Source: Cymbomonas tetramitiformis (taxonomy: Eukaryota > Chlorophyta > Pyramimonadophyceae > Pyramimonadales > Pyramimonadaceae). From it: a DNA stretch of 64,000 bases. A model generated the notes under the pieces. It was not told the origin of the DNA. It worked only from the letters and a program-made list of their open reading frames with translations, and did not search any database. The position numbers were made by a program, and so were the translations under genes. Shown here piece after piece: positions 1-11,300 of this stretch; within the stretch, counting starts at the first letter, position 1, and each line of letters opens with the position of its first letter. Location: assembly GCA_001247695.2 (NCBI GenBank), contig LGRX02035268.1, forward strand, positions 1 to 64,000, written 5' to 3'.

Positions 1-1439
1 TGCCGGGCCCGAGGACTCCCTTCGTGAGCGTCGACGCCTGCGGGCCTCTGGATCAGCTGTCACCGCTGGGAGGTGGCGCACCAAAAGTGAGGCCCCGCCC
101 GGAGCGCCCTGTCGGAGTCCACCATCAGGGGGTGATCGTAGGGGGTCCGGGAGAATCGCGGCGCCAATGCTGATGAAGGGCGGCTGCAGTGAGGGGTCCG
201 CCGTAGGGTCGTACAACGTTGAAGTGGGTACCAGCTGTTGCGGCTGTGGCTGTTGTTGTTGTTGTTGCTGCTGCTGCTGATGCTGTTGCTGCTGTTGTAA
301 CTGTTGTTGCTGGAACTGCTGCTGATGTAGCTGCTGCTGCATTGGTTCTAGCTGCTGTTGCTGCTGTGGCCACTGTTGCTGGTACGCCAGCCACTGCTGC
401 TGCTGTTGCAGTTGCTGTTGATATGGCGTGGGGTACGAACCCACGGGGTGATGAGCCCCCAATGTAAATGGTACTGGGGACACTCCCCCAGCGATGGGTG
501 CTGGTTGAGGTAGTACCCAGCTGGAGCCATTCCACACAGCTTGCGCAGGGGTGCCGTCGGGCAGGGTATATGGGCGTGGTATAGCGGTATAGGGCATGGT
601 AGTGCCCGGGAGAGGGAAGGGGAAAGTGGAAGCGTATGCGGCAGGGGACGGAAAGGAGAGGGGTGAAAATAATGGTGGGCGTAGTGGTTCTGCACTGACT
701 CCCATGCTGGAAAGCGGCTCTGATGTGTACTGCGACATGATACTGTTGAGCTGATTAAATCGAGAGCTGGGTGTGGCAAAAGCCACAGGTGACCAGAGGG
801 TACAGTAATCACTCGGTAATAAGAAAACCGGAGATTTGGGACCAGCCAGCAATATTCGCCAACTTGGATGCCCCCCCCCTCCCCCCCCCGCCAGCGCCAG
901 CGTCCTATGAAAATCGTAAGAATAGTGGGTCATTTTTTTTCAATCAGCCAGCAATTTTCTTAAATTTTCAGTGATAAACCCGTGAAAATGCGACATTTTT
1001 GAAAAATTCCGCCTGCGGCGCACCAATAAGAAATATGGCGCCAGCGCCCATATTTCTTATCACTCCATATTTCATAGCTCAAAAAAGCCAGCCAGCAATA
1101 TTCACCAAATCGGGTACCCCCCCCCAGCAAAGCTGGCTACTTTCTTATTGGCGGGTTTTCTTATTACTGAGTGATTACTGTAGAGTCTGCCCGCCTTTTA
1201 TTTACTCTTCGATGTCGCTTTCTGGGGGCGAAGGAGGAGGAGAAGGAGCGGGGCTTCCGGGTGGAGATGGGGGGACCCAAGGGGGGCCGTCGATCACTTG
1301 TATTGGGAATGCACCAGGGAGCGCGGGGAAGACTGTTAGATCTTGGATGTGCGGGTAATGGAAGTGGTAGTTCCCTTGCCCGTGCCACTCGTAGTCGTGG
1401 TCCGCTGGTGGGATAGCCAGTGTGACTCTGCCCAGGCGT
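1..1439 (-). CDS. Q/P-rich hypothetical protein, partial, split by a MITE
   Basis: I do not recognise this protein. A minus-strand frame is open from 800 to the window edge, with an in-frame ATG at 738-736. Residues coded by about 250-430 are mostly CAG/CAA glutamine, flanked by Pro/Ser-rich sequence; the end coded by 1-60 is Arg-rich. Upstream, 1183-1439 is also open and rich in Arg/Ser/Pro. If the 803-1180 insert and one TA are removed, the two halves join in frame across the empty site. A stop lies at 1442-1440 and no ATG is seen in the upstream half, so the real start may be in an earlier exon. Q-rich proteins of this kind are often transcription or RNA-binding factors, but no domain supports that here. 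The reading frame could also be a low-complexity artefact. Confidence 0.4.
801..1182. mobile_element. TA-flanked MITE (copy 1), pogo/mariner-like
   Basis: The element begins CAGTAATCACTC at 803 and ends GAGTGATTACTG at 1180, with TA on both sides (801-802, 1181-1182). About 27 bp of each end are inverted. The interior has a C-rich tract, A/T-rich sequence and an internal palindrome around AAATATGG/CCATATTT, with no transposase. A second copy lies at 60341-60674. TA duplication and TIRs starting CAGT fit Tc1/mariner-pogo non-autonomous elements. Confidence 0.8.
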
Positions 1440-2682
1440 TCAGTCGCTGTTCTCCTTTTCGTCGTCAGAGGAAGAGGGGGAAGGAGGGCCGCTCTGCCAG
1501 AAAGCGCCTGCTGGTGGGTAGGTAGGATCCGGAGGGAATACCCACTTAATAGGTCCTTGCTTCCACCACGCTCTTCTGTATTTCTCTGGCGAAGGGGGAA
1601 CTGCCATACACCAGCGAACTCAAAATTTGGCCAGGGCTCCGCGACACGATTTTTGAGTGCCTAGGCGCGCGGGCAAGAGTCAAGCAGCAACGAAAAGAAA
1701 GGTGTCAGGTCCAATACAGGGGTCCAGTAAGGTCCCAGACGATATTTATGCTCCGTAGGTCCCAAAATGCTCCAGTCAGGGTACTGCTGGAGGATACCAG
1801 AAGGTGCTAAAGAACTGCCAGAAACGTCCAGGGACTGCTGAAAGCGCTGTTTGGGGGAGCTTTCCCCGCGGCTGATGGCCGTGAGGGCGGTATCAGGGGT
1901 TTCTAGGCTGTTCTATGGGGTCTAAGGAAGGAGTTTTTGGTGGTGGGGGCTACTGTGGAAGGTTTTGGGGTGGGCTGAAAACTGGCTAAAACTGCTGTTT
2001 TTGGCTGTTTTTGCTGCTTTTAGGGGTCTGTAACTAGTTGCATGCCTGGAACGAGGCCATGATAGACCCTAGTATCCAACCTTACTGCTCGAAATCGGTC
2101 GGAACTGGCCTCAGACGAAGTTTGGTTTTAAGATCTTGTCAGGCATGCTTGGGTCGAAAAGCCGTTTTGAGCCCCCAGTGTTAAGGGAGCCGGATACTGC
2201 TTTTTAGTGACTTTTGGAGGTATTTACAGGAGTCCTTCTACAAAAAAAAATGGTTTTTCTGACGTAGAAATTGCGCAAAGGTAGCCAAAAGTACAGCCTC
2301 TCCCCTGCAGTATTCCGTAAGTTTTAACAGGTCCGTGGTTGAACGCAACGGAGGCGTTCAAAGTAACGCAAGATACCAATTGTGCCTGGGGCACTACGAC
2401 AGATGCTCGGAAATATGTTTTTGATTGAACGTGCAAAGGTACACAATTCGGATTTTATAATATACTGGATCAGGGCCAGATTGAGGTACAAACGATAATT
2501 CGGTTCCGAGTTCTGAAGGCTAAACACTTCTCAAGTGCTCCACTTATTCACTCGTCACTCAGGTTGCAGGGTCAACCACTCGACAGCCGATGTCACACTT
2601 CGGCTCAACGTTCAATTCCCGATCCGATCTCATTCCTAATTCCGATTCGTCATTCTCGATTCAGATGCTATGTCGACAGACT
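1440..2682. other. No gene recognised
   Basis: Short frames on both strands have no recognisable composition or motif. I saw no convincing splice-bounded exons or repeats here. Confidence 0.5.
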
Positions 2683-2938
2683 GACACGATGACTGCCACA
2701 CAGTACTGTCATACTACTGTACTGTCATACTGTCATAGCGTCATACTGTCATAGCCCTGACATCTGATATTCGATTTCATTGCCTTTTCAACCCCGATGC
2801 GAATCTGACCATTCTTCGAGGGTGTGACTGAGTGCCACGATGACACTCCCCACAGTACTGTCATACTACCATAGTGTCATACTGTCATACCCCGGACATC
2901 TGGTATTCATTCTCATCGTGATTTCAAGCCCAATTTCA
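2683..2938. repeat. Two diverged tandem copies rich in TACTGTCATA
   Basis: A block at about 2683-2803 recurs at about 2834-2938. Both copies hold runs of the decamer TACTGTCATA followed by a (G)GACATCTG-type segment. The stretch 2939-3314 that follows shows no gene; TTACCCCCGATGACACAC near 2962 recurs near 4449, on the far side of the 201-bp repeat array. Confidence 0.6.
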
Positions 2939-3314
2939 CTGTCATCGTGCCAATCCCAGATTACCCCCGATGACACACTGAACGGCATGAGATCGGCCAA
3001 CAAAAGCCAGCCCACCATCATCCCAGTGGATGTGAGAAGCAAATCAGGAGCAGGGCGGGGCCGTGACAAGATACCACAAACTCATACATGTTCCCAACCC
3101 TGATGCAAAGCAGCATGGAAAGATGAAACGATGTGACCGATCATCGCCCAACAATTGTTGGTCTCTGGGTAACGGAGTAAGCGGACCCTGCTGGCATGCC
3201 CCCCAGTGGCTCCCGGTCGATGGATGGGACCTGTTGGTCCATGGTTATGTCATGAATGCAGTCACACCACACAGCATGGACACCCCATGTCAAAAAAAGG
3301 AAACATGCGGGCAC

Positions 3315-4388
3315 CTAAGTGCTCCCCACAAAATTCAAGGGAGAACACAGAAGTTGTACATCACCACCTTCTGCCTCTCCTCGCAGCACGACAGACGAAT
3401 CTACCGAGCTCTCCAAGAGGCAGTGCCCGCCAGAATGGCACCACAGGGATAACCGCCTCCCAAAACCCACTTCCACCCGGCGGCCGTCCCCGTTCACAGC
3501 GATCCGCCAGTACTTCATATCAAGGTCAAAGAACACAAGTCCCCCGGCATGTGTAATAACCATGAGCACTGTACACGGAGAGGGAGCTAGCGTCAGACGA
3601 ATCCAAGACACTCCCAAAAAGCGAGCCGTAGACGAATCCCCGACGCACTCAAAGAGGCAGTACCCGTCAGAAGGGTACCACAGGGACAGCCACATCCCAT
3701 CATCCAAATCATTCCAGTGGCCGTCCCCGTTCACAACGAGATGCCAGTACCCCATAAAGTGGGTATCGATCACCAGTCCCCCGGCAGGTGAAAAAGCCCC
3801 AAGGCACTGGACATAAATAGAGCCAGCCGCAGACGAATCCCCGACGCCCTCAAAGAGGCAGTACCCGCCAGAAGGGTACCATAGGGACAGCCACATCCCA
3901 TCATCCAAATCATTCCAGTGGCCGTCCCCGTTCACAGCGATCCGCCAGTACCCCATAACGTGGCTGTCAACCACCAGTCCCCCGGCAGGTGAAAAAGCCC
4001 CAAGGCACTGGACATAAATAGAGCCAGCCGCAGACGAATCCCCGACGCCCTCAAAGAGGCAGTACCCGCCAGAAGGGTACCACAGGGACAGCCACATCCC
4101 ATCATCCAAATCATTCCAGTGGCCGTCCCCGTTCACAACGAGATGTCAGCACCCCATAACGTGGCTGTCAACCACCAGTCCCCCGGCAGGTGAAAAAGCC
4201 TCAAGGCACTGGACATAAATAGAGCCAGCCGCAGACGAATCCCCGACGCCCTCAAAGAGGCAGTACCCGTCAGAAGGGTACCACAGGGACAGCCACATCC
4301 CATCATCCAAAGCACCCAAGTGGCCGTCCCCGTTAACAGCGAGATGCCACAACCCTATGGCGAGACGTATTCCCGGTCAGCTATGATG
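3315..4388 (-). pseudogene. Decayed tandem-repeat protein, 67-aa Trp-rich units
   Basis: The minus strand codes about five copies of a 67-residue unit. Each contains NGDGHWNDLDDGMW, LSLWYPS, GYCLFE, GDSSAAGS, then AFSPAGGL and ends GYW. The units are highly similar, and the most 3' (lowest-coordinate) one is diverged and longer (237 bp spacing). A TGA at 4148-4146 replaces the Trp codon of one GYW, and a stop lies upstream near 4390 with no ATG between. The locus is therefore a broken gene or internal exons of one. The Trp/Gly/Asp-rich unit could be a surface or ligand-binding repeat, but I cannot place it in a family. Confidence 0.45.
3484..4336. repeat. 201-bp direct tandem repeat array
   Basis: The landmark CCGTCCCCGTT occurs at 3484, 3721, 3922, 4123 and 4324, giving spacings of 237, 201, 201 and 201 bp. 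The period is a multiple of three and is in frame with the minus-strand coding units, which points to coding-sequence expansion. Confidence 0.85.
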
Positions 4389-4849
4389 GCCCGAACTCCC
4401 ACCCATTCGGACCTGGCACAATGACACCGTCACGTAAGTCCCCCAGCTTACCCCCGATGACACACATACGGACGCATAGGCATATCGGCTCACGCTGTGC
4501 CTCCGGGCACACTAACATTCGAGAGGTTTCAAAAGCAATTCTGCCCGTTTCATTAGATGATTAAATCGCCGTACGACACTCAAGGAGCTTATAAGGAAGG
4601 CGCCTACTACACATATCTTTGATGTGGAAAACGACGTGATACTTATACAACCTCTCAGCTCAAAGCATTTTTGGTTTTCACAAGAGAGGTTTTCCGAAAG
4701 TTCTCGAAACAAACACATTGTCCAGATTTGCGGCATTTTGCCCCTTTCTTTCCGAGCAAGGGTTTAATATAACTTTGTAAAAGGCATTGTCTGGGATTTG
4801 TTGTCCCAAGAACTTCTCCCCTTCCACTTTCAGATGGCTTTTTTAACTA
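4389..4849. other. No gene recognised
   Basis: Short minus-strand frames only, including one at 4512-4736; no motif was recognised. Confidence 0.4.
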
Positions 4850-6415
4850 AAGGAACCAACTCGGCAGTGGAGGCTGTTCCTTGAGCGAGAGTCCTGAGAT
4901 GCACCATCCACGTTCAACTCACTTGTCAGAATGTTTGATATCCGTGATACTAAGCTCTAATCTTTCCTCGCCAAGCGACAATGATGGGCAAGAGCTCCTC
5001 AATAACGCTTATCGACAAGCATGGGGAGTGGTATCCTAAAAACACTGAGCGCGCAGTAGGTAGATCCTTACTTGCTCCATGCTTTTCCCACTGCAGGTAT
5101 TGAGCTTGGCCGAATATTAGGCAACTCAACTTCGGATTCTCCGGCGTCGTCTTCAAGTAGAGGCGTCCCCTCGGAACCAGATTTACGAGCGTTTTTGCGC
5201 GTGATCGGTGACAGTTCCATAATCGAAGCTGTACCTTGAGCGAAAGACCTGATACACACCACTTACCGTCTCACTATCACTCAAGCCGATTGATGTATGT
5301 TTGATGTTACGGTCTAAGCGTTTATCGCTAAACAACTGTCAGTCCTTGCAAGATCTTTGTCCCTCAACCAGGGACTACAGTCAGGTAATGCAGGTTCCTG
5401 TCGTCTTTAAGCGGCGACAGCTCCACTCAGCAACAACCACTGAATTTGACAGCCTGAGAAGCTTAAAAACATCGAATCATACTTGCTAACCGTTGTTCCC
5501 ACGGCACGAATTACGCTTGGTCGACAAGGCGTACGGGCATCCTTCAACTCAATGCACCCAACGTCGTCTTTGGCTTGAAGTAAGGATGTCCCCTCGGAAC
5601 GATGCTCACGACCGTTTTCGCGCATCGCCAGTGCCTGATGAAAGTCTTCCACGGCGGTGTAAGTGAGTGTGGGTATTTCAGTTTTGTCGTGTAAAGCGGT
5701 TGATAGCGTTCTTCGCGGGGGTTCATCGTTATGTTTTGCCTGCGATAAAACTTTGCAACGATAAACATTGAGGCGAGCTGAAAACCTTGCAACTGGGCAC
5801 GCACGAACTATAAAATCGTAGAAAATTCTTGGCGACATCAAGTTTCTGTGCTGTGTACTGCATATGCACTGAGAGGCATCGTCGCTCAACGTGAAAACGG
5901 TGCTACCCTAAGGCTTCACCAATTTCCGCGAGGAATGTTTGTATGTGTTGAACTACACGAGGCTGTGTGGCAACGAGTGGCGATCGCGCAGAAAGCGGCA
6001 TAGATGTGATGATGACCTGTAACAAACGCTTTATGGCGTTGAGAATACCTTTCTTTGTATAGCCTCACTTGCGGAGTGACGTCGAGGAGGCTGGTATGGT
6101 GTGTACGCGTTCTGTGTTGCGAGAGACGGCAAATCGAAGGTACGGCTAAACAAAATGTTTTGAGTGAAATTCGAATCCTGAGTAGATAGCCTGCTCTTAA
6201 GGTTCTCATCGGACGCCGAAAGACTTGAACGCAACAGATGGTCCAACGTGTCAAAAGAGTCGCACGGTGCTTCCATTGTACGAGCTGTTGTGATATCAGC
6301 TATCCAAATGATTCCGTAAGATCGGGGCTTAAGGCTCAGTCTTACGAATTCGACCTGTGCCTTGCGGTTCAACGCGGTTTTGAGCCAGGTCACAGCTCCT
6401 CCCGAGTTCGCTCAT
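4850..6415 (-). CDS. Putative multi-exon gene with duplicated exons
   Basis: Unrecognised protein. On the minus strand an exon-like unit occurs three times. Unit B (5248-5072) starts after ...TATCAG and ends before GTAAGG. Unit C (5634-5483) starts after ...CATCAG and ends before GTATGA. Both share a core resembling SEGT-LL...D...E followed by P-SxIxAVG and end in the same AGCAA before the donor. Unit A begins after ATCTCAG at 4893 and shares the AQGTAS segment with B, then hits a stop. Upstream, ATG at 6415 opens a 23-codon frame ending at a GTAAGA donor at 6345, a possible first exon. The splice-site pattern is what I see; the gene model is inference and decay is likely. Confidence 0.33.
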
Positions 6416-8052
6416 CTTCGCGAGCCGAGAAGCGCTGCGAAACGTACAAAGTATCTGTGGTCGCCCGAGTGACTTGGCTCCAGTTCCTTTTCAAAACTTA
6501 GGCTGAAATTTGTACATGTTAAAAGGGATTGACTGAATATCGTGCGACAAGGGTATCGGCCACACAGTTTGTTCAGGGTACAAGATTATACGTCAAATGA
6601 ATCGATAGAGAACTCATTTCCCACGGAATAGCAGGCGCGGTTATGCTAAAAGGTAGGAAAGCGGTGCTTCTCTTGCATTCAATGGGGAGACAAAGCTAAA
6701 ACTCTCTCGTCTCTAATCCCGTAAGTTAGTTGTAAAATAAGAAATAGGATTTTCTACAGATAAGAGACATCTTCTTACTTCTATGATCTTGTATCTAAAC
6801 AAAACATTCGATTGCAGTCGAGTCACTCTACTGTCGAGTCTGCAGATCGAGTTCGAGATGTCTCTTCCGTTCGTCGTGGAGTTGCAGTTGTCGAGTTCGC
6901 AGTTCGGAGTTGTCGCACTCGATCGCGACGATCGGGTGAGACCAATGGGCCCAACTTACGACATGGTTTACAACAGGCCACTTCCCACCTCGATATGCAT
7001 CGATGTAATTGCCCGCGTGCGGTAAAAGTCGATCTTTGGTCACCCTAGGACCAATAGAAACCCTCGGGAGCGATTACATCGATGCATATCATGTAGCGGC
7101 AGGGGCCCAAAGTTGACAGTGTATGGCCGTCCGCACTCCAAAAAAATCTCAAAAAAATCTCAAAAAATCTCAAAAAATCAGGAAAATTTAAGAAACATAT
7201 ACTGAGAAATTACCGAAATTTTCCAGAATTTTTCCGCGACTCGAAATACGTGGACGGGAAACTTTTTGGAGTCATTCTAATTATTGCAGTCCGAGGTAGG
7301 TATCTAGCCCGCAATAATCCTTGTACTAGCTTGTGCTTTGTACGCAAGGTTAATAATAGCGAATATATCGTGGCTCACATCGATATTGATTTAACGTTGC
7401 GTGCAAGAGTTCTCACATGACATCGATATACATATAGAAACATAAGATGTTTCGACAATACGGTACCGCCTGCACCTAGGTACCCCGCTGAAATTAATTT
7501 ACAATCAACGATTCCGACCATACCGCCCGTGATTCCGACCAATGATGTCCGTAACGAATGACTCCACGCGATATTTTGCACATCTGAATCGGCAATTCGA
7601 ATTGTGGACGAGAAACGATTCAGGACTGATGCAAGCACACGATGCAGTGTCGCGTGTCGAAAGGCATCGTTGGAATATATTGGAATCGTGAAATCGAAAA
7701 TTAGATTCGATTTAGAGATGAATGCATTTACGTCTAAATTAGAACATTTTAAAATTGAATCTATAAAAATAGGACAATTGCATCCACGTGTAAAGTATAT
7801 ATTGATTTGTACACAGCACTCAGAATTTTTTCTTCCGTACTTTCATTTGTACCCTTATTCGAGGCGGATCGCGGTACATCGCGGTAAAATGTATAAAAAA
7901 ATGTGTCCGACACATCGACATGGAGAGTGATTTTTCCTTAACACTCGAGAGTGGCTTTTCTCTCGACGCCGTAGTACGCCTACGATGTTCTGCCGGATGA
8001 TGATTGGAACATAAACACCTGGATAGTGATGATAAGATCGTGAAGAATCAGG
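6416..8052. other. No gene; AT-rich with minor repeats
   Basis: Contains an inverted repeat (6993-7089) and a run of AAAAAATCTC units at about 7139-7182. Frames on either strand lack recognisable motifs. Confidence 0.5.
6993..7089. repeat. 17-bp inverted repeat with a 63-bp loop
   Basis: ATATGCATCGATGTAAT at 6993-7009 is the exact reverse complement of 7073-7089. It could fold into a hairpin; no flanking duplication was identified. Confidence 0.6.
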
Positions 8053-8068
8053 ATAATAATAATAATAA
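8053..8068. repeat. (AAT)n microsatellite at the LINE 3' end
   Basis: Five AAT/ATT units immediately follow the presumed 3' untranslated region in element orientation. This is the expected position of a simple-repeat 3' tail. Confidence 0.6.
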
Positions 8069-8359
8069 AACATTTACGTCGATGAGTAAGGCAACGCCTT
8101 CGGAACGATCTACTCGAGTCTGTTCCCCTCATACATGACAGTCTGCTAAGGCAGGAAGCATTCCACAAAGCGTGGAAGCAGGGGTGGCAAAGCACTAATG
8201 AAAGCGTGTCTGCCACCAACGTCGGAAAAAACATCAGCAGGCCGTGGAGCTGATGCACGATGGAGATGGAGGCGGTGTGGGCGGTGGTGATGATGAAGTG
8301 AGAAAAGCCCAGGGGTGCTCCGGCCCCTGGGCCGGTGGTGCCCCCTTAGGGCCGGGGCC

Positions 8360-11300
8360 CTAAGGGGCCCCAACCCCGTGGGGGCTGGGGGGAGGGTGGG
8401 GGTTCACATAGCTGCCTAGCATTTCCCCTGCTGCCTTTACCACATCGGTTACTTTCCTATTTTCCGTGCAAAGTTCCTGAATGTTGGGTGCCTCTTCTAC
8501 AATGCCACTCTCAGGTAGGGCTCCCGTTTCATGTAATATGCATCTTTCCCTTGCATGACGCCTACACATTCTGGACAGTTTTTTCAAGAGTGTCTTCACC
8601 CCACGGTGTGGAACCCCGATCCCTTTGAGCACCTTGCCAAAGCCTTCTGGTAAGTACCCCATGAGAGCAAGTTCCTCCGGCCACTCCACCGCATTAAGGA
8701 AGGGGGTTCCTCCTGCGTTCCTGTGCCCGCCATCCAAGTGTGCTCCAGGGTACTGGTTTCGTTGTTCCACATTATTCCTGCCCCCCACCCACGGACACAA
8801 TCGGGGCGGCAACAGACAATCTTTCTCACTAAGGGCTTGCTCAATCATATCCGGGTGCAGGCCCGTTTCTTTGAGCAATTTGGGGGTGATCTTTTTATGC
8901 GGGACTACATTTATGAACCATTGAAGCAACTTGTATTGCATTTTCTCATTATCAAGTTTCTTACTAACAGGACACCCCATGCTCTCACTATCAATGGATA
9001 ATATGACCACATCTGAGTACTTATCTTTGTAACATCCCTCCCCTGGCATTGTGTAGGGCCCCTTACCCGACCAATAATCATGTGGAATGAAGGGTATGGT
9101 TCCCCTTGGGTACTTGAAAATTAGCTTAAAACCCTTACCTGTCCACTTTTTGAGGTTCTTTGGCGACAATGGCAGGATCCAAATCCCCTCAAATCCCTCC
9201 GAAGTCCTGGCCGCCTCTAGGCCACGGGACAACGTTTGCATAACAGCAGATGCTTCCCTGAGAACCCCCCCATCAAAGGGTGGGTTCCCATATACCTTTT
9301 TCCCTTTTCCCGTTACACTGTTGACATATGCATCTCTTGCAAGTCCATCCCACCCTATCTTCCCCTTGTGGCAAAAGGGTCTCAACGCCTCCTTCATAGC
9401 CGCCGTGGGAATGCACCTCCTTGACTTGATTCCTGGGTGAGAGTTTACAGGGTTACAGAAAAGCTCACATCCGTCCTTTCCTAAGCCTCTCTCATCAATG
9501 ATGATATCTAATAGGTCTCTTCTTATCGCATAACAATTTTTCGGGTCACCCGACTCAGTATTACATGCTATAAGTGCCGAGTGAATATCATTGGCCCGTT
9601 GTGTGTAATTGCTGATCGATGTCTGGGGTGTGTCAGTTGTCAGCCTATGCCACTCAACTAACTTCCAGAATTCTTTCTTTTTAATGTACTGAAGGTCTTG
9701 GAAGTTGTGACTGCCATCACTGTTCGTGTCTATGGGTGCAGAAGCTACTGCTACAGTGCCTTTCCTAGTGTTTGACAACCTATACATGCTAGCCTCCGGT
9801 AGAGCAGCAAGTGGTCTAGAGGCTGTTAAGTCATTGTCTATTTCTGCTAAGGGGAAGATTTCGGAGGGGCTGATGATGCCCCCCCTTGTGTTACTGCCTT
9901 CTATTATCAATCTCGGGTCTCCCACTGTGGCTTTCCTGATGGTTTCTTTCATTTCCTCCTGCTGGTTTTCCCTTAACTGGTGTAGTTTATTTCCTTCCCC
10001 TGGGCAATTCAGTTGGATGTGTGTGTAGGTGCATTGTGTTGTTGTGCCACACGTCCGGCAGGTCGGGCTTTCACCAATTCCCATCCTATGTGCTCTATGT
10101 GGGGATGCCTGTAGACCTGTGAGTTCCCTGCACCTATAAGCTGTGAAGTACTTGGATGCAATCTTTGATACATCCTTGATTGGTTTCACATGATTCTCCT
10201 CCAATAGCCTGAGTGCCCTTCCTTGTCCATGCATGTCTTTCCACTTTTTGTGGTGGCTCAATCTTTGGAGTCTCCTAATGTGGTTCCTGATGCCTCCCGT
10301 TATGGATTGTTCATGAAAGAGGAGAGAAAAATCTAAGTCCCCATCTTCGTCGAACCTGAGCTGTCTCCCGCTGTACCTGAAAGCCGCTCTTTTGGCCGTC
10401 CTATCTACTTTGTCATGAAGCCTATCGTTATTGTGCCCTCTTATCCATTTGATCAGGAGTTTCGCCTGTCCCATTGTGTTGTAAAATCCTAATTCCTCCA
10501 GAATCAGTCTAATGGCTACCAGGTCCCTTCTGTTCGGCTCTTGCATAAGGTCCCTGACATTTAGGGTTCCAGGGTCACGGTTTACAGCATTGATAGTTGC
10601 CATGGAGTCAATCACATGGGTAAGAGGAACCATGGTGTTTAGAATTTCATGCTTCCGATCTTGGAGTAACTTTCTGAGGCCTAAAATTTCTGCAGTAGTA
10701 GAGCTAGGTTTATGGATGTTATCTATGATTCCTGCAGTGGGTGAGGTGATAGGCGCTTCCCTTGGTATGTTATGTTTACTCATGACCGGTGTAGGGTCTC
10801 CCTCCTCAAATCTCATGTATGCTGCTCCGCAACTTGCAAAAGATGAACTTTTGTAGAGTGATCCGTCACTTGCAAAGTCAAAGCTAACCCTCTTATCTGC
10901 TTCGTCCTGTGCGCCCTGTTCTTCATCCTCTGATGCACTCGGGCAGCTGAACTCACTGTTATCCGCTGCGCATGAGTTGTTGCATCTAGCTCTGAAAAGG
11001 TCATTAAGTCTATCTCCAACATACGTTAAGTATGTCTCGGCTTCCGGTCCTTCTCTCATGTTGATCCTAGCTGTGCTATTGGCATGCATTCTCAAAAAGT
11101 TTTGGTTCACCGGCATTAGGGTTGTACCGTCCTGCAATATGTGATATTCATTAACTGATAAGGTCTTCAGTCCTGTTTTGTCTGGCATGTATGTCCCTTC
11201 TTGATTCTTGGTGTACATCTTCAGTTGTAAAGTGCCTAAGCCGGTGTCATGTCTCTGAACTGTGACTAGCTTCATCCCTTCCTGGCCCATTCCTGTCCCT

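Noticed and set aside
219..467. Plus-strand Ala/Val-rich frame
   Set aside because: Mirror of the CAG/CAA glutamine tract on the minus strand.
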